A stretch of DNA of 64,000 nucleotides from Microbulbifer marinus (GTDB lineage Bacteria; Pseudomonadota; Gammaproteobacteria; Pseudomonadales; Cellvibrionaceae), in NCBI RefSeq assembly GCF_900107725.1, contig NZ_FNQO01000002.1, forward strand, positions 806,001 to 870,000, in the 5' to 3' direction. The notes beneath the pieces were generated by a model that saw only the letters and a program-made list of their open reading frames with translations, did not search any database and was not told the origin of the DNA. How positions within the stretch are numbered: position 1 is the stretch's first letter; the number at the start of each line of letters is the position of its first letter. The position numbers and the translations under genes are program-made. Shown one piece after another: positions 26,369-34,900 of the stretch.

Positions 26369-26484
26369 CAAGCGCGTGAAGGGCGACACCTTAAGCTCTG
26401 CTTCGATTTTGTGTTGTTCGCTGCGCTCACAATTTTAACGCGAAAGCGGCGCGCCGCTTGGTGCGCCTTACGCGGGCGTTAGGC
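26363..26484 (+). repeat. attC site 8 (divergent type)
   Basis: 122 bp. R'' GGCTAAC (26363-26369), R' GTTAGGC (26478-26484, exact). Outer arms GCGCGTGAAGGGCGAC and GTGCGCCTTACGCGGGC; differs from the common type over the whole centre. Confidence 0.88.
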
Positions 26485-26485
26485 A

Positions 26486-26950
26486 GTGAGAGTGAAAAAA
26501 CTACTTTACGTACTTATATTAATGTCTGCTTATAGTTCTTCTTGGGCGCATCAAGATGCACTCATTAAGTTGCGAGGGGTTCAGCTTGTCGGGTTGCCAG
26601 AAAAGTATCAGCCCGCAATCTTCGATTTAGAGAGACATTTATTTTCTATCGCTGGGAAGCGGCTCGTAGTACCTGATTGCTATGGTCAATTTTTCCCAAA
26701 GACTAATAATTATAAAATTTCCATAACTGCATCTTGGTATCACAGTGAAATTACAGATCTGCCGCCATATATGGGAATGCGCATTACTGAAAATGGAGAG
26801 TCATTTGGACATTTCATTCAGCTAGAGCCCTTAGATTTATTTTGTAACAATGAAAACAAAGCTTTCTGTGAGAACATTCTCAACTATAAGAGCATCGGAG
26901 ATTCTTGCTACGAGAAAATAGAGGTGGTGGCGGAAGGTCCCGCTGCCTAA
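26486..26950 (+). CDS. Cassette 9: putative secreted protein
   Basis: 154 residues from GTG 26486, or 152 from GTG 26492, which starts a better signal peptide (MKKLLYVLILMSAYSSSWA, before HQDAL). The mature part has four Cys and many aromatic residues; no family recognised. The gene begins one base after the R' core of attC 8, so there is no separate 5' untranslated region within the cassette. The TAA stop is the core of attC 9. Confidence 0.72.
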   Translation: MRVKKLLYVLILMSAYSSSWAHQDALIKLRGVQLVGLPEKYQPAIFDLERHLFSIAGKRLVVPDCYGQFFPKTNNYKISITASWYHSEITDLPPYMGMRITENGESFGHFIQLEPLDLFCNNENKAFCENILNYKSIGDSCYEKIEVVAEGPAA

Positions 26951-27060
26951 CAATGCAATGCAGGCGACGTCTTACTTTGTGCACTTTTGCACGGTCGCTG
27001 CTCTCCCATTTTCGTGCAAAAAATACCCAAAGTAAGCCGCCACTGATTGCGGCGTTAAGT
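26945..27060 (+). repeat. attC site 9
   Basis: 116 bp. R'' GCCTAAC (26945-26951), R' GTTAAGT (27054-27060, exact). The central stem CTTACTTTGTGC/GTAAG resembles that of sites 3, 5 and 7, but the CCTTCGGGCC block is deleted, so it looks like a shortened common-type site. Confidence 0.9.
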
Positions 27061-27086
27061 CTGACCAGGACAGCCATGGATACAAA

Positions 27087-27815
27087 ATGGACGAGATAAA
27101 GCAAAAAATAGCGCTATTCATTGATGCAGATAATGCGCCTGCCAGTAAATTTGAAGATGTCCTGAGTGAGGTGGCGAAATACGGCGTAGTTACAATTCGC
27201 AAAGCTTATGGCAACTGGAAGTCTCCAACGCTTAGGGCTTGGGAAGAATTGCTTCATGAGCACGCAATTCAGCCAGTGCAACAATACGATTTGACCAAGG
27301 GAAAAAATGCTTCCGACATCGCCTTGGTTATCGATGCAATGGATGTAATGTATACAAAAGACATTGACGTCATGTGCTTCATTTCATCGGATTGCGATTT
27401 TACACCAATGGTTACAAGAGCCCTGGCCGAAGGTAAGGTGGTATTAGGTTTCGGTGAGCGCAAGACCCCTCCACCTTTCGTAAATGCTTGTTCCAAGTTT
27501 CTCTTCTTAGATCAGCGTGAAACTGTAAAAGCTAAAAATGGCGAAAAGCCAAAAAATATAAAATCAGATACGAAGTTGATTGATCTTTTGCGACATGCAA
27601 TTGAGGCAACGGAAGACGATGATGGTTGGGCTGACCTTGGAGCGATCGGTTCCAATATATCAAATAGGACATCATTTGACTGTAGAAACTATGGATTCAA
27701 AAATCTAAGCAGCCTGTTTCGAGCAATTGATCTATTTGAGTTAAAGCGTGGTCAGGGTAAATCATACCTGGTTCGAGATATTAGAAGGTTTAAAAAAGAC
27801 TCAACAAGGTCATAA
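27087..27815 (+). CDS. NYN-domain protein with C-terminal LOTUS/OST-HTH-like domain
   Basis: A 242-residue protein. The N-terminal two thirds is an NYN (LabA/DUF88, PIN-fold) domain: acidic residues in ALFIDADNAPA, KNASDIALVIDAMDVMY and FISSDCDFTPMVTRALAEGK form the expected metal-binding Asp set, so ribonuclease activity is plausible. The last 80 residues (KLIDLLRHAIEAT ... WADLGAIGSNISN ... YGFKNLSSLFRAIDLFEL) fit a LOTUS/OST-HTH RNA-binding domain, the usual partner. It follows attC 9 directly and has cassette-like A+T-rich composition, but has no complete attC after it, so it is a truncated or terminal cassette. Confidence 0.88.
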   Translation: MDEIKQKIALFIDADNAPASKFEDVLSEVAKYGVVTIRKAYGNWKSPTLRAWEELLHEHAIQPVQQYDLTKGKNASDIALVIDAMDVMYTKDIDVMCFISSDCDFTPMVTRALAEGKVVLGFGERKTPPPFVNACSKFLFLDQRETVKAKNGEKPKNIKSDTKLIDLLRHAIEATEDDDGWADLGAIGSNISNRTSFDCRNYGFKNLSSLFRAIDLFELKRGQGKSYLVRDIRRFKKDSTRS

Positions 27816-28012
27816 GTTTCGCACCTGTCGGCGTTACGCTTTGGCTGTCGATCGCGGGCCTGCTCCTCGATTACTGGCTGCTCTGTCCGTGATTCTGGAC
27901 GCCATCCAGTGATTTTTGGCTTGCTACTGCCTCAGCTTGACCACTGGTTTCAGGCGGCTTTATACGCTTTAATCGGTGTGCGTGACTGAATTCGCGAGTA
28001 GGGAAGTTGAAA

Positions 28013-28342
28013 ATGGAATTGATCATATTCGTAATCATCATTGTTGCCGTGCTGGTTTTGCCGCTGAAGATGGCCGCGGCGATGATGGGCGCCAGAAATA
28101 CGGGTGTATTTCACTGCCTGTTTGCGCTGCTGCTGGCGGTGATTGTGCAGCGAATTGTCGGCGGCATGATCCCAGGCGTCAGCGAGAACCTCGGCATACT
28201 ACTGACTATTCCGCTTGCCGCTCTGGCCTATATGCTGGTGCTCGGAACCGGCTTCCTGAAAGGCATCATCATCGCCCTGCTGCAGGGTCTGATCATGATC
28301 GTGGCGATGATGCTTTTCGCTGGTGTTTTCGCTGCCGTGTAA
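28013..28342 (+). CDS. Small hydrophobic membrane protein
   Basis: A 109-residue protein almost entirely made of membrane helices (about 2-25, 35-50, 60-80, 85-108). No family recognised. The ATG at 28013 has GAGTAGGG at 27996-28003; a TTG at 28007 is less likely. Composition returns to the chromosomal high-GC type, so it marks the right flank of the cassette island. The 197 bp before it hold no gene. It converges with the CadC-like gene, whose stop is 8 bp away. Confidence 0.72.
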   Translation: MELIIFVIIIVAVLVLPLKMAAAMMGARNTGVFHCLFALLLAVIVQRIVGGMIPGVSENLGILLTIPLAALAYMLVLGTGFLKGIIIALLQGLIMIVAMMLFAGVFAAV

Positions 28343-28350
28343 CCCTGGCT

Positions 28351-30411
28351 TCACCGTGCCAGGGACAGCCTGACCAGGTCGCTTTCCGCCAGCAATGATT
28401 TGACCGTCAGCATGCGCGCGGATTGCGGGTGCATGTCGAAATTCAGCCTGAAACGGTTTTTCGCCAGCAGTTTCCGCTCCGTTTCGCCACTGGTCAGATT
28501 TATGCGGTTGATATACGCGTTGTTGCCGACATGTTCGGTGTAGTAGAGCCACTGCTCACTCACCTGCCAGCGGTTAGGGATCACCGACGGCAGCGCCGCA
28601 ACTTGCCGCAGAACCTCTCCCTCTTCAATAAGCCAGGCCCGCTGTTGCGTGTCGACAGCTAGCATCCGCGATTCATCCAGTTGCCTTGCCGCGATATAAC
28701 CGGTGTCCACAAGCTGCGGTTTCCCGCTGCCGATCTTGTGCTTGTACAGTGACGGCTGGCCTTTTTCACTCTTCGAGTAAAGGATGACCGCGCCATCCGG
28801 TGCCCATGTCGGTGGGCCGGCCAGATCGATATCTCTTGTCAGATAGCGCAGCTCCCGAGCCTCGAGATCGAAGATAAAAATTCGCTTGTCGATAACGCCC
28901 GCTAGATAGTGGCCGCTGGCGTCGATGGTAAGTGCCTTGACTTGGGTATCAGCGGGCAGGGTGGCAAGAGTTTCGGCGCCAGACAGCCTGCCCTGGCGCT
29001 GCAACAACAGGGCTCCGTCTCTGCGGGCGACAAAATACAGCGAGTTGCCGGAGGGTGCGTAGAGCGGAAAATCTTCGGCGCCGGGCAGGTTGAAGCTATC
29101 GCTCGACATCATCGACTGGTTGGCAAATGGCGTCGGCTCTTCCTGCAGGTCGAGAAAATTGCCATTGTGGCGGCGCATAAAATAGCAGCGATCTCCGCAC
29201 TGGAAGAAGACGTCGTTGATGTAACTGCTCGGATTGTTCAGCGATACGAAGCGGTCGTCGGCAAGCCGGTATTGCAGCAAGGCGCCGTCGAAACTGGACA
29301 GCGTCAGGCTGCTGCCGTCGCCGCGCCAGGTCAGTCGGTCTGCAGGTTCCGGCAGTATCCGGGTGTGCAGCAGGCTGCCGGTGGGAATGTCGACGATCAG
29401 GAGTTCGCGCTTGCCCTCTTCAATACTGCGCAGCAATGCCAGCATTCTGCCGTCACGGGATTCCCGCGCGAAATAATCGCCGATGCCTTGCACGCTGGGT
29501 GCGGTAATCTGCTCGAGGGTGGAACCATCGAACTGGAACCGCCAGATACCCTGCGGGCGAGCGGGCTGAAAGGCGTCTTTCAGATAGACGGAGCGGCCGT
29601 CCGCCGACCAGCCAAGCAGGAACTTGTCGTGCGCGGCTTCCGCCGCTAGTGGCTGCGGGTTCAAGATGCCTTGCTCCGGATCGAACTCGGCACGGAAATG
29701 CTGCATGTCGTCTCTGGTGCTGCGCGTATAGACGAGCCGGTTGCCGTCGGGCGACCAGAAAGCATTTGCGTAGTTGGCCTCGTCCCAGGTCAGTCGCTGC
29801 ACCCTCTGCGTGGTGGGGCTCTTTACATAGAGCTGCAGGTGGTCATCCTTGTTGGCCCGGTGCGAAAACAGGAGGCGATCGGTTGCCGCTGAGTAATCCG
29901 GGCTCAATTCCGAGCCGGGCAAGCTGGTCAATTGCTCGACACTGGCGATATCGGACTGCTCGCCGGGCGAGTTCAGCGCGACATAGGCGCCGATCCCGAG
30001 CAACAGCGCCAGCAGGGCGCTGCCCGCCAACAACAGCGAGCCGGCGCGGCCATTATGCGCGGGCCGTAGCGGCTTTGTGGGGGCAATAAGCGCATAGCCT
30101 TTCAGCGGCAGTGTTTTGATATAGCGGGGATTGCGCGCGTCATCGCCGAGGGCTTCGCGCAACTTTTTCACCATCGCGCGCAGCGCATCGTCGCTGACAA
30201 CGCGGTTCGACCAGATTTCGCCAGCGATAATGTCACGGCTGACGACCTCCCCGGCATGGCGCACCAGCAGGTGCAGAAATTCACCGACCTGGGGCTCCAG
30301 TCGAAGGTCGGTTGCTGTCCCTGTCAGCCTTCCGCTGCGGCAGTCGAACAGGTAATCGCCTATTCGGAAGCGGTCGTAGCTAATTTCTGGATTCTTATTT
30401 TTTTCTTTCAA
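28351..30411 (-). CDS. CadC-like membrane transcriptional regulator with beta-propeller sensor
   Basis: A 686-residue protein. An N-terminal OmpR-type winged-helix DNA-binding domain (about 12-110; YLFDCRSGRLTG ... LRLEPQVGEFLHLLVRHAGEVVSRD ... YIKTLPLKGYALI) is followed by one transmembrane helix (about 125-147). Next comes a large periplasmic domain of TolB/WD40-like PD40 repeats (e.g. WSPDGNRLVYTRS, WSADGRSVYLKD, WAPDGAVILYSKS). This is the CadC/ToxR layout of direct membrane-to-DNA signalling. The ligand is unknown. It is divergent from the serine hydrolase at 30552, with 140 bp between, making that gene a likely target. Confidence 0.88.
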   Translation of the reverse strand: MKEKNKNPEISYDRFRIGDYLFDCRSGRLTGTATDLRLEPQVGEFLHLLVRHAGEVVSRDIIAGEIWSNRVVSDDALRAMVKKLREALGDDARNPRYIKTLPLKGYALIAPTKPLRPAHNGRAGSLLLAGSALLALLLGIGAYVALNSPGEQSDIASVEQLTSLPGSELSPDYSAATDRLLFSHRANKDDHLQLYVKSPTTQRVQRLTWDEANYANAFWSPDGNRLVYTRSTRDDMQHFRAEFDPEQGILNPQPLAAEAAHDKFLLGWSADGRSVYLKDAFQPARPQGIWRFQFDGSTLEQITAPSVQGIGDYFARESRDGRMLALLRSIEEGKRELLIVDIPTGSLLHTRILPEPADRLTWRGDGSSLTLSSFDGALLQYRLADDRFVSLNNPSSYINDVFFQCGDRCYFMRRHNGNFLDLQEEPTPFANQSMMSSDSFNLPGAEDFPLYAPSGNSLYFVARRDGALLLQRQGRLSGAETLATLPADTQVKALTIDASGHYLAGVIDKRIFIFDLEARELRYLTRDIDLAGPPTWAPDGAVILYSKSEKGQPSLYKHKIGSGKPQLVDTGYIAARQLDESRMLAVDTQQRAWLIEEGEVLRQVAALPSVIPNRWQVSEQWLYYTEHVGNNAYINRINLTSGETERKLLAKNRFRLNFDMHPQSARMLTVKSLLAESDLVRLSLAR

Positions 30412-30551
30412 ATCAATCTGTTACATCTTGTGACCCTATGTGAACGGGCACAACAGGTTGCCGTTCACAAGAAGTCATAAACCTTTCTTTGTCGCCATCT
30501 GATCGACGGGATATTCCTTGGCCATTAAACCACAACAAGGGGAATGGACAG

Positions 30552-32420
30552 ATGCGCCGGATCATTTCGTTTTTTAGTTTTCTACTACTGGTGAACGCGG
30601 CTGTACACGCGGCCCAGAATCCGCCATCACCACCAATCGAAGACCTGCAGCAGCTCGGTGAAGCCATCGACCAGGTGCGCGCAACGACGCGTGTACCGGG
30701 CGTGGCGGTAGCACTGTTACTGCCAAGCGGTGAAGCGTGGACACACACCAGTGGCAAGGCTGACATTGCGGCGAACAAGCCGGTCATTGATCAGACCCGC
30801 TTCCGCGTCGGATCCATCTCCAAGCTGCTGGTTGGCCTGGCCGTGATGAAACTGCAGGAGGACGGCAGGCTCAGCCTGAATGACAAGCTGAGTGATCTGG
30901 CTCCGGAAATTGAGTACGACAACCCGTGGGAGGAAACCTATCCGCTGCGCCTGGTTCACCTGTTGAACCACAGCTCCGGCTGGGATGCCCCGCACTTTGT
31001 TGAACAGGTGGGGCGGCCCGGCAAGCCAATCAGTATCCGCGAGGCTCTGGCGATACATCCCCACTCGCGCACTTCGCGCTGGGCACCGGGTACCCGTACC
31101 GCATACAACAATACGGGGCCGCTGGTGGCCGCCTATGTCGTCGAGAAGGTTGCCGGCCTGCCGTACGAGGAATACATCCAGCGAAATTTCTTTGATCCGC
31201 TGCAGATGGGCGACAGCGGCTATTTCTATTCAGACGACTACCGCAGTCACGCGGCGACACTGTACCGCGGCGCACAGGCGCTGCCCTATTGGCACCTGAA
31301 CAACCGCGCTGCCGGCGGACTGCACAGCAGCCTGCGGGACATGAACAGTCTGGCGCGGATGCTGCTGCAACGCGGCGCCCTCGGGGATCGCCGCGTGCTT
31401 TCTGCGAGCGCTATTGCGGCGACCGAACGCCCGCAGCACACACTGGCAGCGCAGGCGGGGCTGCAGCTCTCCTGGGGGCTGGGTAACAATGTGTTCCACC
31501 ACAATGGAGTTGTATTCCACGGTCACGAGGGCAGTCTGCCCGGGGCCAGCGCCATTCTCGCCTATCAGCCCGAGCTCGGTGTCGCCCATGTGGTGATGGC
31601 CAACAGCAATGGTCCGGCGGTAACAGAAATCCACCGGTTGATTGCCGACTACGTTACCCGGGATACGGCACCCCCGAGCGTGAACTCCGAACGCGCTTTT
31701 ACCGAGGCAGATCAGTCCCTCAGCGGTTACTACCGGGTCGCCAGTCCCGTGAGCGAGGCGACGGCATTTCTGACCGATCTCGTGCCCTGGCAGCTGAGCG
31801 TCAATTCGCAGCGCGCGACCATCCGGCCGCTGGTGGGCGCGCCGCCGCGCCAGTTGCTCGGCGGTGCCGGGATAACTTTCAAGCAGAACACCACCGGGAA
31901 AATCGCGCTGGTCAAAGTCGAGGGTCCGCTGGATGGCGAGGTGCTGCACTACGGCCCGCAGACATTGAAGCGCACCGGCGCGTTCAGCGCCTACGCACCG
32001 CTGCTGGTCACTCTGCTCTGGGCGGTCAGCGCGGCGATCGCGTTGTTATTTATGCTGGTCTGGTTGCCGCGCTACCTGTTCGGCAGGATCGAGCGGGGTG
32101 CGCAGCTGACGCTGCGCGTCTGGCCATTACTGACAGTGGTCGCGATGCTCGTTGCGCTGTTGGGGGCGAAACTCGCCGCCGGCGGTCCGATACCGTTTGT
32201 GCTGGCGGGGCGCGTCAGTATTCCCTCCCTGATGGTATTTGTCGGCACGCTGGCATTTCTTCTCAGTGCCCTGTGGAGTCTGCGCGTCTGGTTCCGCCAT
32301 AGAAACCATGGCATGAACCGCCTGGTGAAATACCACGCGACACTGCTGATCGTGCTCAATCTGTTGGTGGCGCTGTACCTGCTCGGCCACGGCGTAATCG
32401 GCATGCGGCTGTGGGCATAG
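30552..32420 (+). CDS. Class C beta-lactamase-like serine hydrolase with C-terminal membrane domain
   Basis: A 622-residue protein with a signal peptide (1-20) and a beta-lactamase/transpeptidase-like domain. The catalytic SxxK is S88-I-S-K91, the Tyr-Asn motif is AYNN near residue 183, and the third motif is HGHEG in place of KTG. Four hydrophobic helices follow in the last 150 residues (AP-LLVTLLWAVSAAIALLFML onward). This layout (periplasmic hydrolase plus membrane tail) is known in EstB/PBP4*-like proteins acting on peptides or esters rather than in true AmpC. The ATG 30552 with AAGGGGA upstream is preferred over 30489. Confidence 0.86.
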   Translation: MRRIISFFSFLLLVNAAVHAAQNPPSPPIEDLQQLGEAIDQVRATTRVPGVAVALLLPSGEAWTHTSGKADIAANKPVIDQTRFRVGSISKLLVGLAVMKLQEDGRLSLNDKLSDLAPEIEYDNPWEETYPLRLVHLLNHSSGWDAPHFVEQVGRPGKPISIREALAIHPHSRTSRWAPGTRTAYNNTGPLVAAYVVEKVAGLPYEEYIQRNFFDPLQMGDSGYFYSDDYRSHAATLYRGAQALPYWHLNNRAAGGLHSSLRDMNSLARMLLQRGALGDRRVLSASAIAATERPQHTLAAQAGLQLSWGLGNNVFHHNGVVFHGHEGSLPGASAILAYQPELGVAHVVMANSNGPAVTEIHRLIADYVTRDTAPPSVNSERAFTEADQSLSGYYRVASPVSEATAFLTDLVPWQLSVNSQRATIRPLVGAPPRQLLGGAGITFKQNTTGKIALVKVEGPLDGEVLHYGPQTLKRTGAFSAYAPLLVTLLWAVSAAIALLFMLVWLPRYLFGRIERGAQLTLRVWPLLTVVAMLVALLGAKLAAGGPIPFVLAGRVSIPSLMVFVGTLAFLLSALWSLRVWFRHRNHGMNRLVKYHATLLIVLNLLVALYLLGHGVIGMRLWA

Positions 32421-32449
32421 CAAACGGTCGATATTAACGACCGCTGCGG

Positions 32450-32473
32450 GCGCCCCATTTTTCGGGGTGCGCT
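32450..32473. terminator. Hairpin between two convergent hydrolase genes
   Basis: 7-bp stem with one G-U pair (GCGCCCC 32450-32456 with GGGGTGC 32464-32470). It sits in the 62-bp gap between the serine hydrolase and alpha/beta hydrolase stops; a weak T run follows on the plus strand. Confidence 0.55.
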
Positions 32474-32482
32474 TTAGGACAA

Positions 32483-33496
32483 CTAGTTCTGCAGGAATCT
32501 GATCAGTGCGGAACTATAGAGATCGAAGGCTTCGAACTGCGGCACGTGGCCTATGCCTTCCAGCTCCACCAGCTTGGCATCGGGAATTGCCGCTGCCGCC
32601 TGCCTGCCCAGCTGATCATAGCGGCCCAGCTTTTCCCTGATCGCGGCGGGCGCGCGGTCGCGACCGATGGCGGTGCGATCGCGGATGCCGATGATCAGCA
32701 GGGTCGGTACAGCCACATCCGCAAACTCATAGACCACCGGCTGGGTGAAAATCATGTCCGCAGTCAGCGCGTCGATTACCGCCATATGCTGTGCATCCGG
32801 GCCGAGGGTCCAACCCGCCTGGATATCCAGCAGCGGATCGTATTTTTCCTGCCACTCGCCATCGAAATAGGCCTTGGTCATGTAGCGCTTGATCTTCTCC
32901 GATGTCTGCGCGTTTTCATTGGCGATGGCCTGTTCCAGTGGCAGGTAGGGCACGTGGCGCTTCCAGTCCTCCAGCCCGATTGGATTGACGAGTACCAGCT
33001 TCTGCACCTGTTGCGGGTACATCAGCGCATAGCGGGTGGCGAGCATGCCGCCCATCGAGTGGCCGACGACTGCTACCTTGTCGACATCGAGATTTTCCAG
33101 CAATGCGTGGGTGTGACTGGCCAGCGCATGCAGGCTGTATTGAAAGCGCAATGGCTTGCTGGATTTGCCGAAGCCAATCTGGTCCGGCGCTATGACGCGA
33201 TAGCCCTGCTCCGTCAGTGTGGCGATGGTGTCGCGCCAGTAGGCGCCGGAAAAATTTTTGCCGTGCAGCAGCAGTACGGTACCGCGCGGGGTGGAATCTG
33301 CGTTCGCTGCTACATCCATGTAGGCCATCGTGAGCTGTTGCTGTTGGGCTTGCAGCGGAAACATAGTGACGGGATAGGGATATGCGTAGCCGCTCAATTT
33401 TGCATCCAGCGGCTGGACGGCTGCTGTGGCGCCAGCCGCAATGGAAATGCTAACCAGCAGGGCACTGACTGTGAGCAGTCGGCATATTGCGTGCAT
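32483..33496 (-). CDS. Exported alpha/beta hydrolase
   Basis: A 337-residue protein with a signal peptide (about 1-24). Alpha/beta hydrolase landmarks: oxyanion region [16 protein letters not shown], nucleophile elbow VGHSMGGM, the acid in IGIRDRTA, and the His in [11 protein letters not shown]. This gives a complete Ser-Asp-His triad. Substrate is unknown; similar proteins are annotated as hydrolases of esters or haloalkane-like compounds without proof. The ATG at 33496 is chosen over GTG 33502. It converges with the beta-lactamase-like gene and may be functionally linked to it only by neighbourhood. Confidence 0.87.
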   Translation of the reverse strand: MHAICRLLTVSALLVSISIAAGATAAVQPLDAKLSGYAYPYPVTMFPLQAQQQQLTMAYMDVAANADSTPRGTVLLLHGKNFSGAYWRDTIATLTEQGYRVIAPDQIGFGKSSKPLRFQYSLHALASHTHALLENLDVDKVAVVGHSMGGMLATRYALMYPQQVQKLVLVNPIGLEDWKRHVPYLPLEQAIANENAQTSEKIKRYMTKAYFDGEWQEKYDPLLDIQAGWTLGPDAQHMAVIDALTADMIFTQPVVYEFADVAVPTLLIIGIRDRTAIGRDRAPAAIREKLGRYDQLGRQAAAAIPDAKLVELEGIGHVPQFEAFDLYSSALIRFLQN

Positions 33497-33616
33497 GGTC
33501 ACCTCGCTCGTGTAACTGTGACAGGAGATGCCCGTGGCCAGGAGGGGCGCGCCGTCAAAAGAGAGCGGTGCATCGCGGCCGGCTTTTAAGTTGTCTCGGC
33601 AACCGGTCTGCAGCGG

Positions 33617-34900
33617 TTAAAAAATCCCACCGGACTTGGTTCGCTCGCCGGACGCCGGCATGCCGATTAGCGGCGCTTCCTGGCCGGGCACTGGCAACTG
33701 CGGCAGGTCGGCTACGGCCTGTATCAAACCTTCCTTGTACAGTTTCGCGGCCTCTTCGGTTTCCCCGAGCGCGTGCAGCAGCCGCGCCAGTTCGGCGGAG
33801 GTGGCCGGATCTGAGCGCAACAGCAGGCTCTTTTCGAAATACTGCTGGGCCTTGCCCCAGAGTTCGTTGCGCATGCACAGGCGGCCGAGACAGGTCAGCA
33901 GGTCGGCGTTCTCACCGTATTCCTTGAGCCAGCCTTCGGCGACGGTGAGTTGTGTCGCGGCATCGGCGCCGGTCAGGCAGCCGTACAGTCGGGCGAAGTC
34001 TGCACGCCATTCACGGTTGAGCAGCCAGCGCAGGTGTTTTTCTGCCTCGACGTCATCGCCGATCAGGTGCAGTTGCTGTGCATAGAGACCGCGCAGCTCC
34101 ATATTGCGCTGCCAGCGGCCGCTGAGCCCCTGCCAGGTCTCGCGCAGTTTTTCTTTGTCGCGGCGATTGGTGGCGTCTATCAGCTGGTGTTGGTAGACCT
34201 CCAGCTCCAGCTGCTGCAGCTCCTCTTCACGCATATTGGCGTGCTTCTCCAACTCCGGCAGCAACTCGCGCAGGCCGTTCCAGTCGCCGAGGCGATAGTA
34301 GGCCTGCCTCAGCAGCTGCAGCAGTGCCGGGTGCTTCGGCTCCACCTGTTTGGCGCGTTCGAGGCTGGCAATACACTGCTCGTAGTGCTTGTCCAGAAGC
34401 TGCATGCGCGCCTGGCTGAGCGCGACGGCGAGCCGGGTGTCGTCGCCGCAGGCCTCCGCCTTGGCGAGGAGTTCATTGGCCTCGTCGCGATAGCCGAGTT
34501 CGAAGGCGCTGCGCGCGGCGGCAAGGTAATTGATCAGCGGCGCCTCGGAACGGGGCGCACTCTTCAGCAGCTGGCGCCGCGCGCGCGCCCAGTTCCCCTC
34601 CATAAATTCTACCAACCCGTTGGTCAGTCGTCGGCGCGCGACCCGCTGGCGGCCAAAGCGGATACGGCTGACACTGCCACCGATTCCGCGCAGGAAGCTG
34701 CGCAGCAGATACAGGGCGAAAAACAGTGCGAGGACACCCAGTACCAGTGCGATTACCGCCACCCACAGGTTCAGCTCGATGCGCTTGTCGACGTCGCCAC
34801 CGATCATCACCATCATGTAACCGGGATAGCTGCGGATCGCTTCGACCAGGAAGGCGCCGAACAGCAGCAGTGCCAGGGCACTAAACAGGAAACGCTTCAC
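33617..34900 (-). CDS. hemY: HemY protein (haem-operon TPR membrane protein)
   Basis: A 427-residue inner-membrane protein of the proteobacterial HemY group (not the Gram-positive coproporphyrinogen oxidase of the same name). Two N-terminal membrane helices (about 5-25 and 42-65) are followed by HemY_N and tetratricopeptide repeats (WNGLRELLPEL..., LRWLLNREWR...). It is the last gene of hemC-hemD-hemX-hemY and overlaps hemX by 4 bp. A function in haem biosynthesis is inferred from the operon; no reaction is known. Confidence 0.94.
   Translation of the reverse strand: MKRFLFSALALLLFGAFLVEAIRSYPGYMMVMIGGDVDKRIELNLWVAVIALVLGVLALFFALYLLRSFLRGIGGSVSRIRFGRQRVARRRLTNGLVEFMEGNWARARRQLLKSAPRSEAPLINYLAAARSAFELGYRDEANELLAKAEACGDDTRLAVALSQARMQLLDKHYEQCIASLERAKQVEPKHPALLQLLRQAYYRLGDWNGLRELLPELEKHANMREEELQQLELEVYQHQLIDATNRRDKEKLRETWQGLSGRWQRNMELRGLYAQQLHLIGDDVEAEKHLRWLLNREWRADFARLYGCLTGADAATQLTVAEGWLKEYGENADLLTCLGRLCMRNELWGKAQQYFEKSLLLRSDPATSAELARLLHALGETEEAAKLYKEGLIQAVADLPQLPVPGQEAPLIGMPASGERTKSGGIF

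Larger units (their letters stand above)
22324..27839 (+). mobile_element. Integron gene-cassette array without integrase (CALIN-like)
   Basis: Ten short genes, all on the plus strand and visibly richer in A+T than the flanks, are separated by nine imperfect inverted-repeat elements of 104-145 bp that fit the attC definition. Each runs from an RYYYAAC-like R'' core just at or after a stop codon to a GTTRRRY-like R' core, with paired arms and a variable central hairpin. No intI-type tyrosine recombinase is encoded anywhere in the window. The array sits between the 21829-22230 gene and a chromosomal region resuming at 28013. It could be a sedentary chromosomal array whose integrase lies elsewhere or was lost. 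Confidence 0.9.

Noticed and set aside
22707-27060. CRISPR-like repeat array
   Set aside because: The repeats are 104-145 bp, imperfect, inverted inside, spaced by whole genes and bounded by integron core sites; no cas genes are present.
30552-32420. AmpC-type beta-lactamase conferring drug resistance
   Set aside because: SxxK and YxN are present, but the KTG motif is replaced by HGHEG and a membrane domain is attached, which fits other serine hydrolases; resistance cannot be claimed.
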